From: Phoronis australis
Taxonomy: Eukaryota > Phoronida > Phoronidae
Direction: 5' to 3'
Assembly: GCA_002633005.1 (NCBI GenBank)
Contig: NMRA01000351.1
Span: forward strand, 353,720 to 417,719
Length of the DNA: 64,000 nucleotides
Positions within the stretch are counted from its first letter, which is position 1; each line of letters opens with the position of its first letter. Of the stretch, positions 38,401-46,934 are shown one piece after another. The notes below the pieces were generated by a model. That model ran no database searches, was not told the origin of the DNA, and saw only the letters and a list, made by a program, of their open reading frames with translations. The position numbers and the translations under genes are program-made.

Positions 38401-41400
38401 GTATGGCTCATCACTGATCACCATGCATGTTCCGGTATACCCGTGGTTCTTCTTCCAAGATTGCTCATGCTTATAACATCTGAAAATAGTCAGAGGAGTG
38501 TTGGGCCAAAAAAGATTCTATTGTGACTCCCTTTTGAAGTGCTTTCATTGTACTATTTGTTTACAGCCGAGTGATGTGTGATGAGTATACCCAACAGGTG
38601 TCTCCCTTTGGGGCACTTTCATTGTATTATTTGCTTACCGGCAACCCAGTGCAGTGTGATAGGTATACCCAACAGGTGTCCCTTTTTGGAGTGCTTTCAT
38701 TGTATTACTTATTTACCGGCAGCCGAGTGCACTGTGGTGGGTGTACCCAACAGGTGTCTCCCTTTTGGAATGCTTTCATTGTATTACTTGCTTATAGCCG
38801 AGTGCACTGTGATGGGTATACCGAACATCTCCACCAACCTGTCAGGATTTGGCTGCTTTATGGCTGAACATATTCTTGATCCGACATCATATGGCATCTA
38901 TATCATTGACCGGAGATTTAAGAGTCCAGAGGAATCAGTGCAGCAACTAGCCCAGGTAATTATTCATAGAAGGAATGTTATACAAGCTATCCTACTCGAA
39001 CAACATGGTGGTCGCACTCATAACCAGTTCCTTCCCTTTCAAAACATGGCACATGGACTTGGTAAACTTGAGTAGTTTACCAACTCACAAACTCGACCCA
39101 CCGGCCAACAACTATGGTGCTCTTCTCACAGAACTTAGGTTTCGCACCACAAAATGCTGCCTGGACCATCTCACCATTTCTACATCCGTGTACTGTGTTG
39201 AGTGGTTTGTGGGCCGTGTTTGTTCATTCAAACACAATTTGTTTGAGTTCATGTGGCGTATTTGTGACTCCTGCACTGTTTGGCAGTTACTGAACTGTAA
39301 TGTTGAGTGGGTGAATTGAATTTATCGCAGACCCTGAGCCATGCTTATACTAAAGGAACTAATTTATATTTCTGATTGTGGCTGTGATGTCTTCGGGAGA
39401 GACTGTTATGTGTGCGTGAAATGTTCGCACGTATTTTTCGCCTATGTCTCTTCTGCTGATGTGCTATGTGGTCTCTTCTCTTCAGCTGGTGTTCAGAAAC
39501 AAGTCAGATAGGCTAAATCATTCACATCAAGGAACTCTTTATCTTGTGGCGTAAAGTGTGATGGCGCCCACAGCTTCATGTCAACAGATGTGGCTCAGAT
39601 GATGTTGAGCTGATTGTCGAGTTACATAACTCTTGGTCTTAACAATTTATTTCTAGAGAGCAATTTATCTCCCCTGTTGATGTGCACTAAGCTACAGTAC
39701 AAGACAAAAGTAATCACATAAAATACCGTTTCTACGTCACGACAGCTAATTCTGTTACGGTAATGGGTGGATATACAGCACACATCACGAAATTTTGTCC
39801 GCCCGGTCGGAAATTGGTCGACGACTAGCCGTCGACTGGTGGGCAAAAAATTAGCCGACCGGCAGCCGCCCGCAGTGCCGACTCATAAGGCGACCCCACA
39901 GCTGACCCTTTAGCCGACCGGCCATCAGCCGACCAGCTGGTCGGCTGCTATTTTTAGGCTAGAGTAGCAGTTGCGTAATAGGTTGTCAGGCTCATAGCAC
40001 TTTGCGTGTCGATGCATATTCGGCTTAGCACAGGGTCAAATAAATTAACCTAGTTTTGCTGTCTCGGTTACATGAGTTCACGTCGGTTGTGTAACACCAC
40101 TACTTCGAAGGTTGAAGGCAAGCGGCATTAGTAAATATTGGATTATGGACAATGCAACAAGTTTTGGATGAAAAACGTGAAAGTTTTGTTTACATTTGAT
40201 CTTTAATTTGACTCCTGACGTTAACAAATTGTATTAGATCGGTTGCTTCCCGGTCAATACAACTCTGTATAGTCATTTTATAAACGCAGATGTTTTTCGC
40301 AGTCTTCGCCCACAATTGATTTTGTTTGTGTAACGCCAAACTGCATCGTTTTTGCGTGTTTTAAGTTATTCACCGGTCTCCTATCACGCGCCCATGATGA
40401 AGGATTAGTGAGTGAGTTGTTACACCGCGAAGAGTTCTCATTCCGGGGATTTTATTTTCATAGTATTGACCCTTGCAGTACAGACGCTAAATTCACGGTC
40501 CGGTATGCCCTACACCCACGGACTTCGATGGCTCTAACTTCGAAATCATACTATGGTTACGATTTCCACGAATTAAGACGGTGACATCAAACATGGAATG
40601 ACCACTGTTGAGGCTACAGCCAATTATTGTAGCTTTGCGCATTCTGTTTTCATGTATCGGTGACATTAAAATCTGGGCTAGTTACATGTACACGTCCGTA
40701 GGCCCCTATCAGTTGGTCGTTCAGGTTGTTCCAAAAATAAATATTTTCTGTCAACAACATATTGACAAATTATGTAAAATAAAACAATTGTGAACGGGAA
40801 GATGTGAATACGTGGTGAAAAGGTATTTGTCTCTAAGCGGCATATGTGCGTGAATCTTTGGTAAAGTGATTGCGATGGCAAAAAAATGATAGAAAATACA
40901 TCAAGGTGCACTTTTGAGAAGCAAAGCGTCTGGTGATATTTATAGCGTTTGATCTGGCAACCTCAGGTAGTAAGTGACGCTGAATGAGAAGTAGCAACTA
41001 CATGTTTGGCTTGTAACGCCACCCCTCTCCGAGTTTTGCCAATTCTAATCAGTCACCACTCGAGATTTAGTTCCGTTTCAGTCCTAAAATCACAAAATAA
41101 TTCTTCTGTGCTCAGCTGTAAGAAAAAAATGCAATTTTTTGAAATGGTGCTCAGTCTTAAAAAAGTTTCCAGCATGAGAACGCTTTATCAGAAATGCCAA
41201 GCACACGCAGCGTTACGTTGGCGTTTCCATATGTCCACATTCCGTATGTCCACAAAAGTGCTTTGAGCAGTGTTTACAAATTTGTTCATTTCGCTTTTCT
41301 ACACTGACGACTATGGTCAACACGGTGTTTTAAAAAAGAGGGCATTTTCAAAAATAAATGTTTGGTTAATGAATTCACTGAGTCGGTGCCCACGGGCAGA

Positions 41401-44400
41401 AAACGTATCTGCGTAAAGAAAGAGTTGTGTTTTCAAAACATTCAGAGCATGAGCTCAAGGACTGCCTGAAAAAGAAAATAAAACCAAATACCAAACAGAA
41501 ACTTGTCCGTTGATCATATAGCTCTTGGAAAACTGTTACCCCGAAGAAATGTGCAAAATACGAACGTCATTTACGGAAGGTTATACCAGAAGTGATTCGT
41601 TGCAGTGGAGCCGCCACGGGATAGTAAAAACGCTGTGATGTGCAATAGTTAGCTGAATGGAAAGCTGAAGCGGAAAAATTCAGAACACANNNNNNNNNNN
41701 NNNNNNNNNNNNNNNNNNNNNNNNNNNNNNNNNNNNNNNNNNNNNNNNNNNNNNNNNNNNNNNNNNNNNNNNNNNNNNNNNNNNNNNNNNNNNNNNNNNN
41801 NNNNNNNNNNNNNNNNNNNNNNNNNNNCTTTTGAAGTGCTTTCATTGTACTATTTGTTTACAGCCGAGTGCAGTGTGATGAGTATACCCAACAGGTGTCT
41901 CCCTTTGGGGCACTTTCATTGTATTATTTGCTTACCGGCAACCCAGTGCAGTGTGATAGGTATACCCAACAGGTGTCCCCTTTTGGAGTGCTTTCATTGT
42001 ATTACTTATTTACCGGCAGCCGAGTGCACTGTGGTGGGTGTACCCAACAGGTGTCTCCCTTTTGGAATGCTTTCATTGTATTACTTGCTTATAGCCGAGT
42101 GCACTGTGATGGGTATACCGAACATCTCCACCAACCTGTCAGGATTTGGCTGCTTTATGGCTGAACATATTCTTGATCCGACGTCATACGGCATCTATAT
42201 CATTGACCGGAGATTTAAGAGTCCAGAGGAATCAGTGCAGCAACTAGCCCAGGTAATTATTCATGGAAGGAGTGTTATACAAGCTATCCTACTCGAACAA
42301 CGTGGTGGTCCCACTCATAACCAGTTCCTTCCCTTTCAAAACATGGCACATGGACTTGGTAAACTTGAGTAGTTCACCAACTCACAAACTCGACCCACCG
42401 GCCAACAACCATGGTGCTCTTCTCACAGAACATAGGTTTCGCACCACAAAATGTTGCCTGGACCATATCACCATTTCTACATCCGTGTACTGTGTGGAGT
42501 GGTTTGTGAGCCGTGTTTGTTAATTCAAACACAATTTGTTTGAGTGCATGTGGTGTATTTTGTGACTCCTGCACTGTTTGGCAGTTACTGAGCCGTAATG
42601 TTGAGTGGGTGAATTGAGTTTATCCGAGACCCTGAGCCATGTTTATACTAAAGGAACTAATTTATATTTCTGATTGTGGCTGTTATGTCTTCGAGATAGA
42701 CTGTTATGTGTGCGTGAAATGTTCGTGCATATTTTTCGCCTATGTCTCTTCTACTGAAGTGCTATGTGTTCTCTTCTTCTCTTCAGCTCGTGTTCAGAAA
42801 CAAGTCACATAGGCTAAATCATTCATAGAAAAGAACTCTTATCTTGTGGCTTAAAGTCTGATGGTGCCCACGGCTTCATGTCAACAGATTTGGCTCAGAT
42901 GATGTTGAACTGATTGTTGAATTACATAACTCTTGGTCTTAACAAGTTATTTCTAGAGAGCAATTTATCCCCCTTGTTGATGTGCACTAAGCTACAGTAC
43001 AAGACAAAAGTAATAACATAAAATACCGTTTCTACGTCACGACGGCTAATTCTGTTACGATAATGGGTGGATATAACATGCTGGCATTTTGAGAACCCGT
43101 TTTCTCCACTGAGTAATGGGCATCAATGAAACTAGTTCTCAAAATACGGGCACGTTATATCCAACTATTGCCTCCACAGCAAAAGTGACTGGTAATAACT
43201 GTACAGGTGGCAAAATTATTAGCATGAAGTGTCATAGCCACCCTATTAACTTTCCTTTGCTTGCTAACTTCATTCGAAGAGATGAGGGATGACAAGTCTG
43301 ACGATGAATTTGGCTTCTTCCCGGATGACATGGTGGGGAATTTAGGGTCATTTTTGGCTTGTACTGCATGTAGTTTTTAAACTAAGTGATAAAATTTCCT
43401 TTCAGTGGGATTTGATCCAAGATCAAGATGCTGTTGTTTTCACATCTGAGTTAAAGTTTAGTGTTACGTTATGTGCTTAATAAGTTCTGTGTTTATTTTG
43501 CAGTACATGTACGATTTTACGTGTTTGAATCGACGTCAGAGAATAATTCAACGAAACAGAACTGAGAGACTCAGTGAGTTACTGGACTGGCGAAATCTTG
43601 GCGTGGTATGTGCTGTAAATTTATTATTGATAACAAACTCTTGGAATTGTCAACAGAAGAAAACTAAATTGGAGTTGACCGATTGATTATCAGTCACGTT
43701 ATTTGATAGGGTTCAATAATCCTCAGTTATCCTCACTTTAAACGAGTTATTTCTTGCCTGCCTCTCTATTTAAGTGGACATGCTGGACAAGAAAAGTAAC
43801 TTTTGAGAAATTAGCAGTGCGTACTTGTACCACAATATTAGCAGAGTGCTCTACCACTGAGCCAAATGCCACACGTTAAATATCTATCAATACCTCGGTT
43901 TCAGCCAACGTCTGGTAGACAACTGCAAGAATTGGCTATAAAAGTCACAAAGGATTTTGATATCTCTGTCTAACCCATCCAACAATAATACCAAAGATGC
44001 GTTTTCAGATTCAAATTATGTACTGCAGTTGTCTTCATTTTATATTTAAGGCTGAGTTTCTATTGTAATGTCTGTCAAAAAGCATTTTAAACTTCTTGCT
44101 AATAAGTGAACACTAAATAAATGATCCAATGGTTTAATTGTTTGTGTTGCAGTATTACCGACGTGCCAGGAGTGTAGCACTGCAGAAGTTCAAGCCTGAC
44201 TTGTTTCAAGATCATGACGATTATGATGTGAGTTGAATGTTGTTTTTAAAATTTACATTTTCTGCCTCTAAGCAGTATATTTCAAAACGCACCAGATAAA
44301 CTACTGCCCCCCACTTATTTCAGTGATCTGCTGCCCATGACCTAGTACAGGTGAAAATTCAAGCCAAAACCCAATTAAATTTGTGAACTGAACCCTAGTT

Positions 44401-45604
44401 TCAATTGTCCCATTCCCTGCCAACACAATAGAGAGCCATCTAGCTGGGCTGTGAACAGTCAACAGGCACCTGCAGTTTTATGATAATGAGGTGTCATAAA
44501 GGATTATTGAGTGACATAGTTGACCAAGCTGCCCAAGCAGTTGGACTGCATTCAATGGGCTATTGTGTTCCCATTAGCAAACTCAACCCTGGGACCATCA
44601 TCCCATTTTCAATTTTTACCAGGACTGTGTTCCTCATGGTTAATTCTGTTAACAGCAAAGGTCTGACTGGTAATAACAATTACAGGGGCAAAATTCAAAT
44701 TACACAAGGGCTTAATCCAACTTACTAAATTTCCTGTCATTTCCTTGTTTCATCCTCGGTCTTGAGGGAAGACTTCTCTTGAAGGTGAATATCACTTCCA
44801 CCCCTCCATCATGACACAACATTCTGGGTCATTTTGTCTGCATCCTTTGATGATTATGTAATGGTGTGTCAACCTAGAACACTTCCAGTAATGTTTGAAT
44901 TTAGATGGAGATAGCCCCATTCATTTTGTTTCTAGGAAAACCTGGATATTAACAAAAATCTTTCATGCCTGCAAAAATGATGGAAACCGGTGTAAAATTT
45001 CATAATTTAGATGAATTAAAAATCCTCATTTTGTAAGTGCTGTGGTGAGTTCATACAATCATCCGGCTGTGCTCAATAACAGCCTAGTGCTTAAAATACA
45101 GCACTCATCAAAGTAATTGGACATAATGACCTGAAATTCACCTTACTTTTTACACTTGGAATTCATCAACATTGATTAAGAATGATGGTGAAAGTAGTCA
45201 AACACGAGGATATACGAGACAGAGTACAGCTAGAATGGGTCATGATGGATGATCACACTTGTTTTTTGCCAAAGTGAAATAAGATGTGATGACGAAGAAA
45301 CAGGAATCTGTCTCTTTAATTTTGTTGTTTATTGTAGGTTGAGTAAATCAATCAAGTCACGTAATGAGTGCAGTAATTCGTCATTACTTTCGAGTTAGCT
45401 TTCACAGATGATCTGTGTCTATTGAGTGATCGTGTTGGTTTATTTCAGAGCAAGAGTATGACGTTCTCCAGGCCTGTGTCTGAGCCCTCCTCACCCTCGG
45501 CGTCACGCTCAAGCACGCCTGTTCCGTCTGCAGCTAGCAACTCGGCAGATGAGGATGATGAAGATGAAGTGGAGGAATATGAATTAAAGTTTAGCAACAG
45601 TTGA
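26341..45604 (+). CDS. GYS1: Glycogen [starch] synthase (GT3 family)
   Basis: The join of 15 coding exons is 26341..26488, 31234..31415, 32049..32240, 32605..32790, 33140..33284, 34350..34467, 35071..35191, 35766..35932, 36280..36358, 37189..37302, 37951..38077, 38798..38955 (or its copy 42095..42252), 43504..43605, 44153..44227 and 45449..45604. This gives 2070 nt, 689 residues; human GYS1 has 737. The enzyme transfers glucose from UDP-glucose to alpha-1,4-glucan ends in the cytosol. Visible motifs are KVGGIYTV (49-56), [14 protein letters not shown], and the catalytic E-x7-E (E520 and E528 in [12 protein letters not shown]). There is also an Arg cluster for glucose-6-phosphate activation ([10 protein letters not shown], 589-598). 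Both regulatory tails are kept: N-terminal RKRSGSF, and C-terminal Ser/Thr spaced by four (649, 653, 657, 661, 665) before an acidic run. GYS1 against GYS2 is not resolvable; probably a single invertebrate gene. Tandem repeats span three of its splice junctions. Confidence 0.97.
26770..26975. repeat. 20-bp minisatellite
   Basis: About ten imperfect units of GCTGGCTGCAGTTACAGGTA in GYS intron 1. Confidence 0.9.
27615..27785. repeat. 42-bp tandem repeat carrying CAGGTGAG
   Basis: Four units with core AGAGCTTGGTACACAAGCCT; three carry CAGGTGAGCAAC, a strong 5' splice-site match, though no exon is recognised before it. In GYS intron 1. Confidence 0.88.
31234..31415 (+). CDS. GYS1: GYS exon 2
   Basis: Residues 50-110: [20 protein letters not shown], then [20 protein letters not shown]. 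Completes the KxGG-type UDP-glucose-binding loop. Donor CGA|GTGAGT. Confidence 0.97.
32049..32240 (+). CDS. GYS1: GYS exon 3
   Basis: 64 codons, residues 111-174: [20 protein letters not shown] and [18 protein letters not shown], both highly conserved in GT3 enzymes. Confidence 0.98.
32605..32790 (+). CDS. GYS1: GYS exon 4
   Basis: 62 codons, residues 175-236, with [12 protein letters not shown] and [17 protein letters not shown]. Phase 0 at both ends; donor CAC|GTGAGT. Confidence 0.98.
33140..33284 (+). CDS. GYS1: GYS exon 5
   Basis: Residues 237-284: [20 protein letters not shown] and [20 protein letters not shown]. It ends ..RDP plus G at CCCAG|GTACTC. The last bases of the exon and this donor are the first unit of the tandem repeat that follows. 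Confidence 0.96.
33262..33730. repeat. Tandem repeat copying the GYS exon 5 end and 5' splice site
   Basis: About ten units of 46-50 bp, each with GAGACCCAGGTACTCT followed by 'atgttaaattagaaacat'. Unit starts are about 33276, 33326, 33376, 33425, 33475, 33525, 33571, 33620, 33665 and 33712. The first unit overlaps the exon end; eight more keep CCAGGTA, and the last has lost the donor (CCAGTAAC). Confidence 0.96.
34350..34467 (+). CDS. GYS1: GYS exon 6
   Basis: Residues 285-323: [20 protein letters not shown], with [15 protein letters not shown] is the conserved turn before the C-terminal Rossmann domain. Donor CATGG|GTAGGT. Confidence 0.98.
35071..35191 (+). CDS. GYS1: GYS exon 7
   Basis: Residues 324-364: [20 protein letters not shown] then [16 protein letters not shown]. 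Start of the C-terminal Rossmann domain. Confidence 0.98.
35766..35932 (+). CDS. GYS1: GYS exon 8
   Basis: Residues 365-419: [20 protein letters not shown] and [13 protein letters not shown]. Donor TTAG|GTAAGA, phase 2. Confidence 0.97.
36280..36358 (+). CDS. GYS1: GYS exon 9
   Basis: Residues 420-446 ([20 protein letters not shown]...). Short exon, phase 0 end at CAG|GTGAAA. Confidence 0.95.
36879..37188. repeat. Five-copy 62-bp tandem repeat ending at the GYS exon 10 acceptor
   Basis: Exactly five 62-bp units start at 36879, 36941, 37003, 37065 and 37127, each AGTCTGTAGTTGATGTTCGT ... CTACACTGTTTTCAG (unit 3 ends GTTTACAG). The last unit's CAG is the authentic acceptor, so a 3' splice site is repeated. 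Another CAG precedes the first unit (36878). Confidence 0.97.
37189..37302 (+). CDS. GYS1: GYS exon 10
   Basis: 38 codons, residues 447-484: [20 protein letters not shown] and NNRHDRVK. Identified by homology to the PPVCTHN..DDSSD block; upstream copies of its acceptor lead straight into stop codons. Confidence 0.97.
37951..38077 (+). CDS. GYS1: GYS exon 11 (catalytic)
   Basis: Residues 485-526: [40 protein letters not shown]. Carries E520, first Glu of the E-x7-E motif. Ends phase 1 within the Ala527 codon. Confidence 0.98.
38567..38797 (+). repeat. Tandem units of the GYS exon 12 acceptor and first codons (copy A)
   Basis: Three units precede the true exon: 38567, about 38645 and 38723 (steps of 78, 78 and 75 bp, to exon at 38798). 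Each resembles CCGAGTGCACTGTGATGGGT plus intron 3' sequence. AG acceptors remain before units 1 and 3. In this copy, unit 1 has an in-frame TGA (38572-38574). Confidence 0.93.
38798..38955 (+). CDS. GYS1: GYS exon 12, copy A
   Basis: Residues 527-579: [19 protein letters not shown], then [18 protein letters not shown]. Carries E528, second Glu of E-x7-E. Acceptor TTATAG, donor CCCAG|GTAATT. Same protein as copy B. Including both copies would shift frame, so at most one is used. Confidence 0.93.
39776..41689. other. Unique sequence between the exon 12 copies
   Basis: No coding exon recognised. Begins with a GC-rich tract of recurring GCCGACC motifs (39800-39950) and then AT-rich DNA to an N gap. 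It may belong to one haplotype only. Confidence 0.45.
39926..39947. repeat. 22-bp perfect palindrome in a GCCGACC cluster
   Basis: Centred on CAGCTG: GCCGACCAGCTGGTCGGC with AGCC/GGCT ends. GCCGACCGG-type copies also occur near 39850, 39913 and 39930. Possible end of a mobile element. Confidence 0.75.
41690..41827. other. Assembly gap (138 N)
   Basis: Placed immediately before copy B of the duplicated exon 12 block. Confidence 0.99.
41864..42094 (+). repeat. Tandem units of the exon 12 acceptor (copy B), open in frame
   Basis: The 231 bp (77 codons) between the first acceptor (CAG at 41861-41863) and the true exon start (42095) has no stop in the glycogen synthase frame. Units read [24 protein letters not shown] and [12 protein letters not shown] before the true [10 protein letters not shown]. 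Here TGC replaces the stop seen in copy A. Confidence 0.92.
42095..42252 (+). CDS. GYS1: GYS exon 12, copy B
   Basis: Encodes the same 53 residues as copy A with synonymous changes, with intact acceptor (TTATAG) and donor (CCCAG|GTAATT). It is the copy adjacent to exon 13 and lies in continuous sequence with it. Confidence 0.93.
43069..43162. mobile_element. 94-bp palindromic MITE-like element
   Basis: 28-bp inverted repeats: GGATATAACATGCTGGCATT at the left and its imperfect reverse complement ending CACGTTATATCC at 43162, both continuing to TTTTGAGAAC. It begins exactly where copies A and B stop matching. Confidence 0.75.
43504..43605 (+). CDS. GYS1: GYS exon 13 (arginine cluster)
   Basis: 34 codons, residues 580-613: [20 protein letters not shown]. 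In yeast and animal enzymes, arginines of this helix bind glucose-6-phosphate and mediate inhibition by tail phosphorylation. Confidence 0.97.
44153..44227 (+). CDS. GYS1: GYS exon 14
   Basis: 25 codons, residues 614-638: [20 protein letters not shown] then HDDYD. Matches the YYxxAR helix of GT3 enzymes; donor GAT|GTGAGT. Confidence 0.95.
45449..45604 (+). CDS. GYS1: GYS exon 15 (C-terminal regulatory tail)
   Basis: Residues 639-689 and TGA at 45602-45604. [20 protein letters not shown] matches mammalian sites 3a-4 (Ser every fourth residue, the GSK3 relay pattern), followed by [12 protein letters not shown], a CK2-type priming context. Shorter than the vertebrate tail. Confidence 0.95.
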   Translation, partial: SKSMTFSRPVSEPSSPSASRSSTPVPSAASNSADEDDEDEVEEYELKFSNS

Positions 45605-45924
45605 ATACTTCATTATCTCTGGATCTGCAGATAGTCATAGCTTGGGTTGAAGAACAAATCAGATTGCTGCTCTTTAAAATTGCTTATTAGTGCTTGTGAA
45701 AGCAGGTTGTAGGAACTCTGTCCCTGATATTCTGAAGTACATACAGTGTCCAATCAGAATCCACTTTTGTTCAAAGACTTTACATTTCCCACTCGGCATA
45801 GTTTTGAAAATCACGCAATGAGCTGGTACTCTGATGAAGTTGTTTAAAAATTGCCCTTGTCATGATGAATCAGTTTCTACCATTGAAAAGAATAGACCTG
45901 TGATGTTTTTGGACACTGTTCTTT
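45605..45924 (+). other. GYS 3' UTR (proximal)
   Basis: Follows the stop codon with no further ORF. A candidate AATAAA lies at 46140-46145, inside the element that follows; the true end cannot be fixed from sequence alone. Confidence 0.4.
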
Positions 45925-46934
45925 AAGGTTATGTAGGACCCTAGAAAAAATGGCCAAATTTGGCTAACTTTGGAACTTCATATTTCAAAAACGGCTGATC
46001 AGATTTGTATGAAACTTTGAGATACAATGGTTTATGTACTGCAGCTGTACAAAGTGCTTTTAGGAATTGTCTTTCAATGTTCCATTTTTGCTTGAGAGGC
46101 TATTGAAAAGTACTGTATGACTCAAGATTTTTATGAAGAAATAAATTTTGCACGAAACAAAAACATAATTTAGAAAACTGTTTTAGTGGTTTTGAGATTT
46201 TGTGTTGGAACATTTTATGAACTGAAATTAGGTCCTATTGTTCTACTATGAATGTACCTTAGTTTCTTTTTTGCTAACTTTACTAAAAACACATGGTCAT
46301 GTGACGTGAATCACTGACGATTGGTATCAGGGCTTGGGATTTTCCGCGGAAACGCAGATTTCCGCTTTTTTCAAATGTGCTTTCCGCTTTTTATAATATT
46401 TCCGCGTAAAAAAATCGGATTTGATATAAAATTTCGGCGGCAAATTCCTTTGTTACCGCGGCGTTGCAGATGACGTTCACCTCGAAAAGCGGAAGTTGCT
46501 CTTTATGTTTCGGAGGAACGTAAATTGTCAACATTGCCGGGGCATCAGCGTGGTGGGATTTTCAATGGCGTCTCGTGTTATTGTTAAGCGCGGTGACAAA
46601 TACTACCGCTCTGCAGCCAAAAATGTGTGGGTTGGGAGTGGACGGGCGAGCTAAAAGGACGCAGACGCGTGCTACTGATGGTGGTAACTTTTTTTTTTAT
46701 CTTGTCGGGGAAAGGTTCACATTGACCATTTCAAGGCTGGTTATCAGGGGCATGATTTGGGCCGTAAAAGTTTCAAAGTTTCCGCGTTTTTTGTCATTGG
46801 TCATTCCAAGCCCTGTGGTATGAAGACCAAAATCGAGTTTTGTAATCTTTGTAGTTTTAGAAAAGTTTACTTTCTTTGACTTGAAATCTATAGTATGTAG
46901 ATATGTGGCTAAATACATGGTCCCACATAACCTT
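45925..46934. mobile_element. Outer inverted-repeat element, interrupted by a second element
   Basis: Ends AAGGTTATGTAGGACC at 45925 and the reverse complement GGTCCCACATAACCTT at 46919-46934. It has no transposase. A third AAGGTTATGTAGGACC stands at 3907, and related internal sequence near 29220. It is interrupted at 46328-46815. Confidence 0.7.
46328..46815. mobile_element. hAT-like MITE nested in the outer element
   Basis: Ends CAGGGCTTGG and CCAAGCCCTG, with 6-bp direct repeats TGGTAT on both sides (46322-46327 and 46816-46821). Length 488 bp, internal TTCCGCG-rich motifs, no transposase. CAGGG...CCCTG ends are typical of hAT elements. Confidence 0.82.

Larger units (their letters stand above)
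38531..39775. repeat. Copy A of a 1.25 kb duplicated block with GYS exon 12
   Basis: Near-identical to 41828-43075 over its whole length, including exon 12, its acceptor array and about 800 bp of downstream intron. Similarity stops at GGATATA (39775). The sequence following copy A is unrelated to that following copy B. Confidence 0.95.
41828..43075. repeat. Copy B of the duplicated exon 12 block
   Basis: Starts at the gap edge with CTTTTGAAGTGCTTTCATTG, as copy A does at 38531. Visible differences are scattered substitutions, for example synonymous third positions ACA/ACG (38886/42183) and TAT/TAC (38892/42189). Confidence 0.95.

Noticed and set aside
38571-39075. 165-codon ORF over exon 12 copy A as an independent gene
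   Set aside because: It is GYS exon 12 with its acceptor array and intron read-through. It is not separate, though the array itself is reported.
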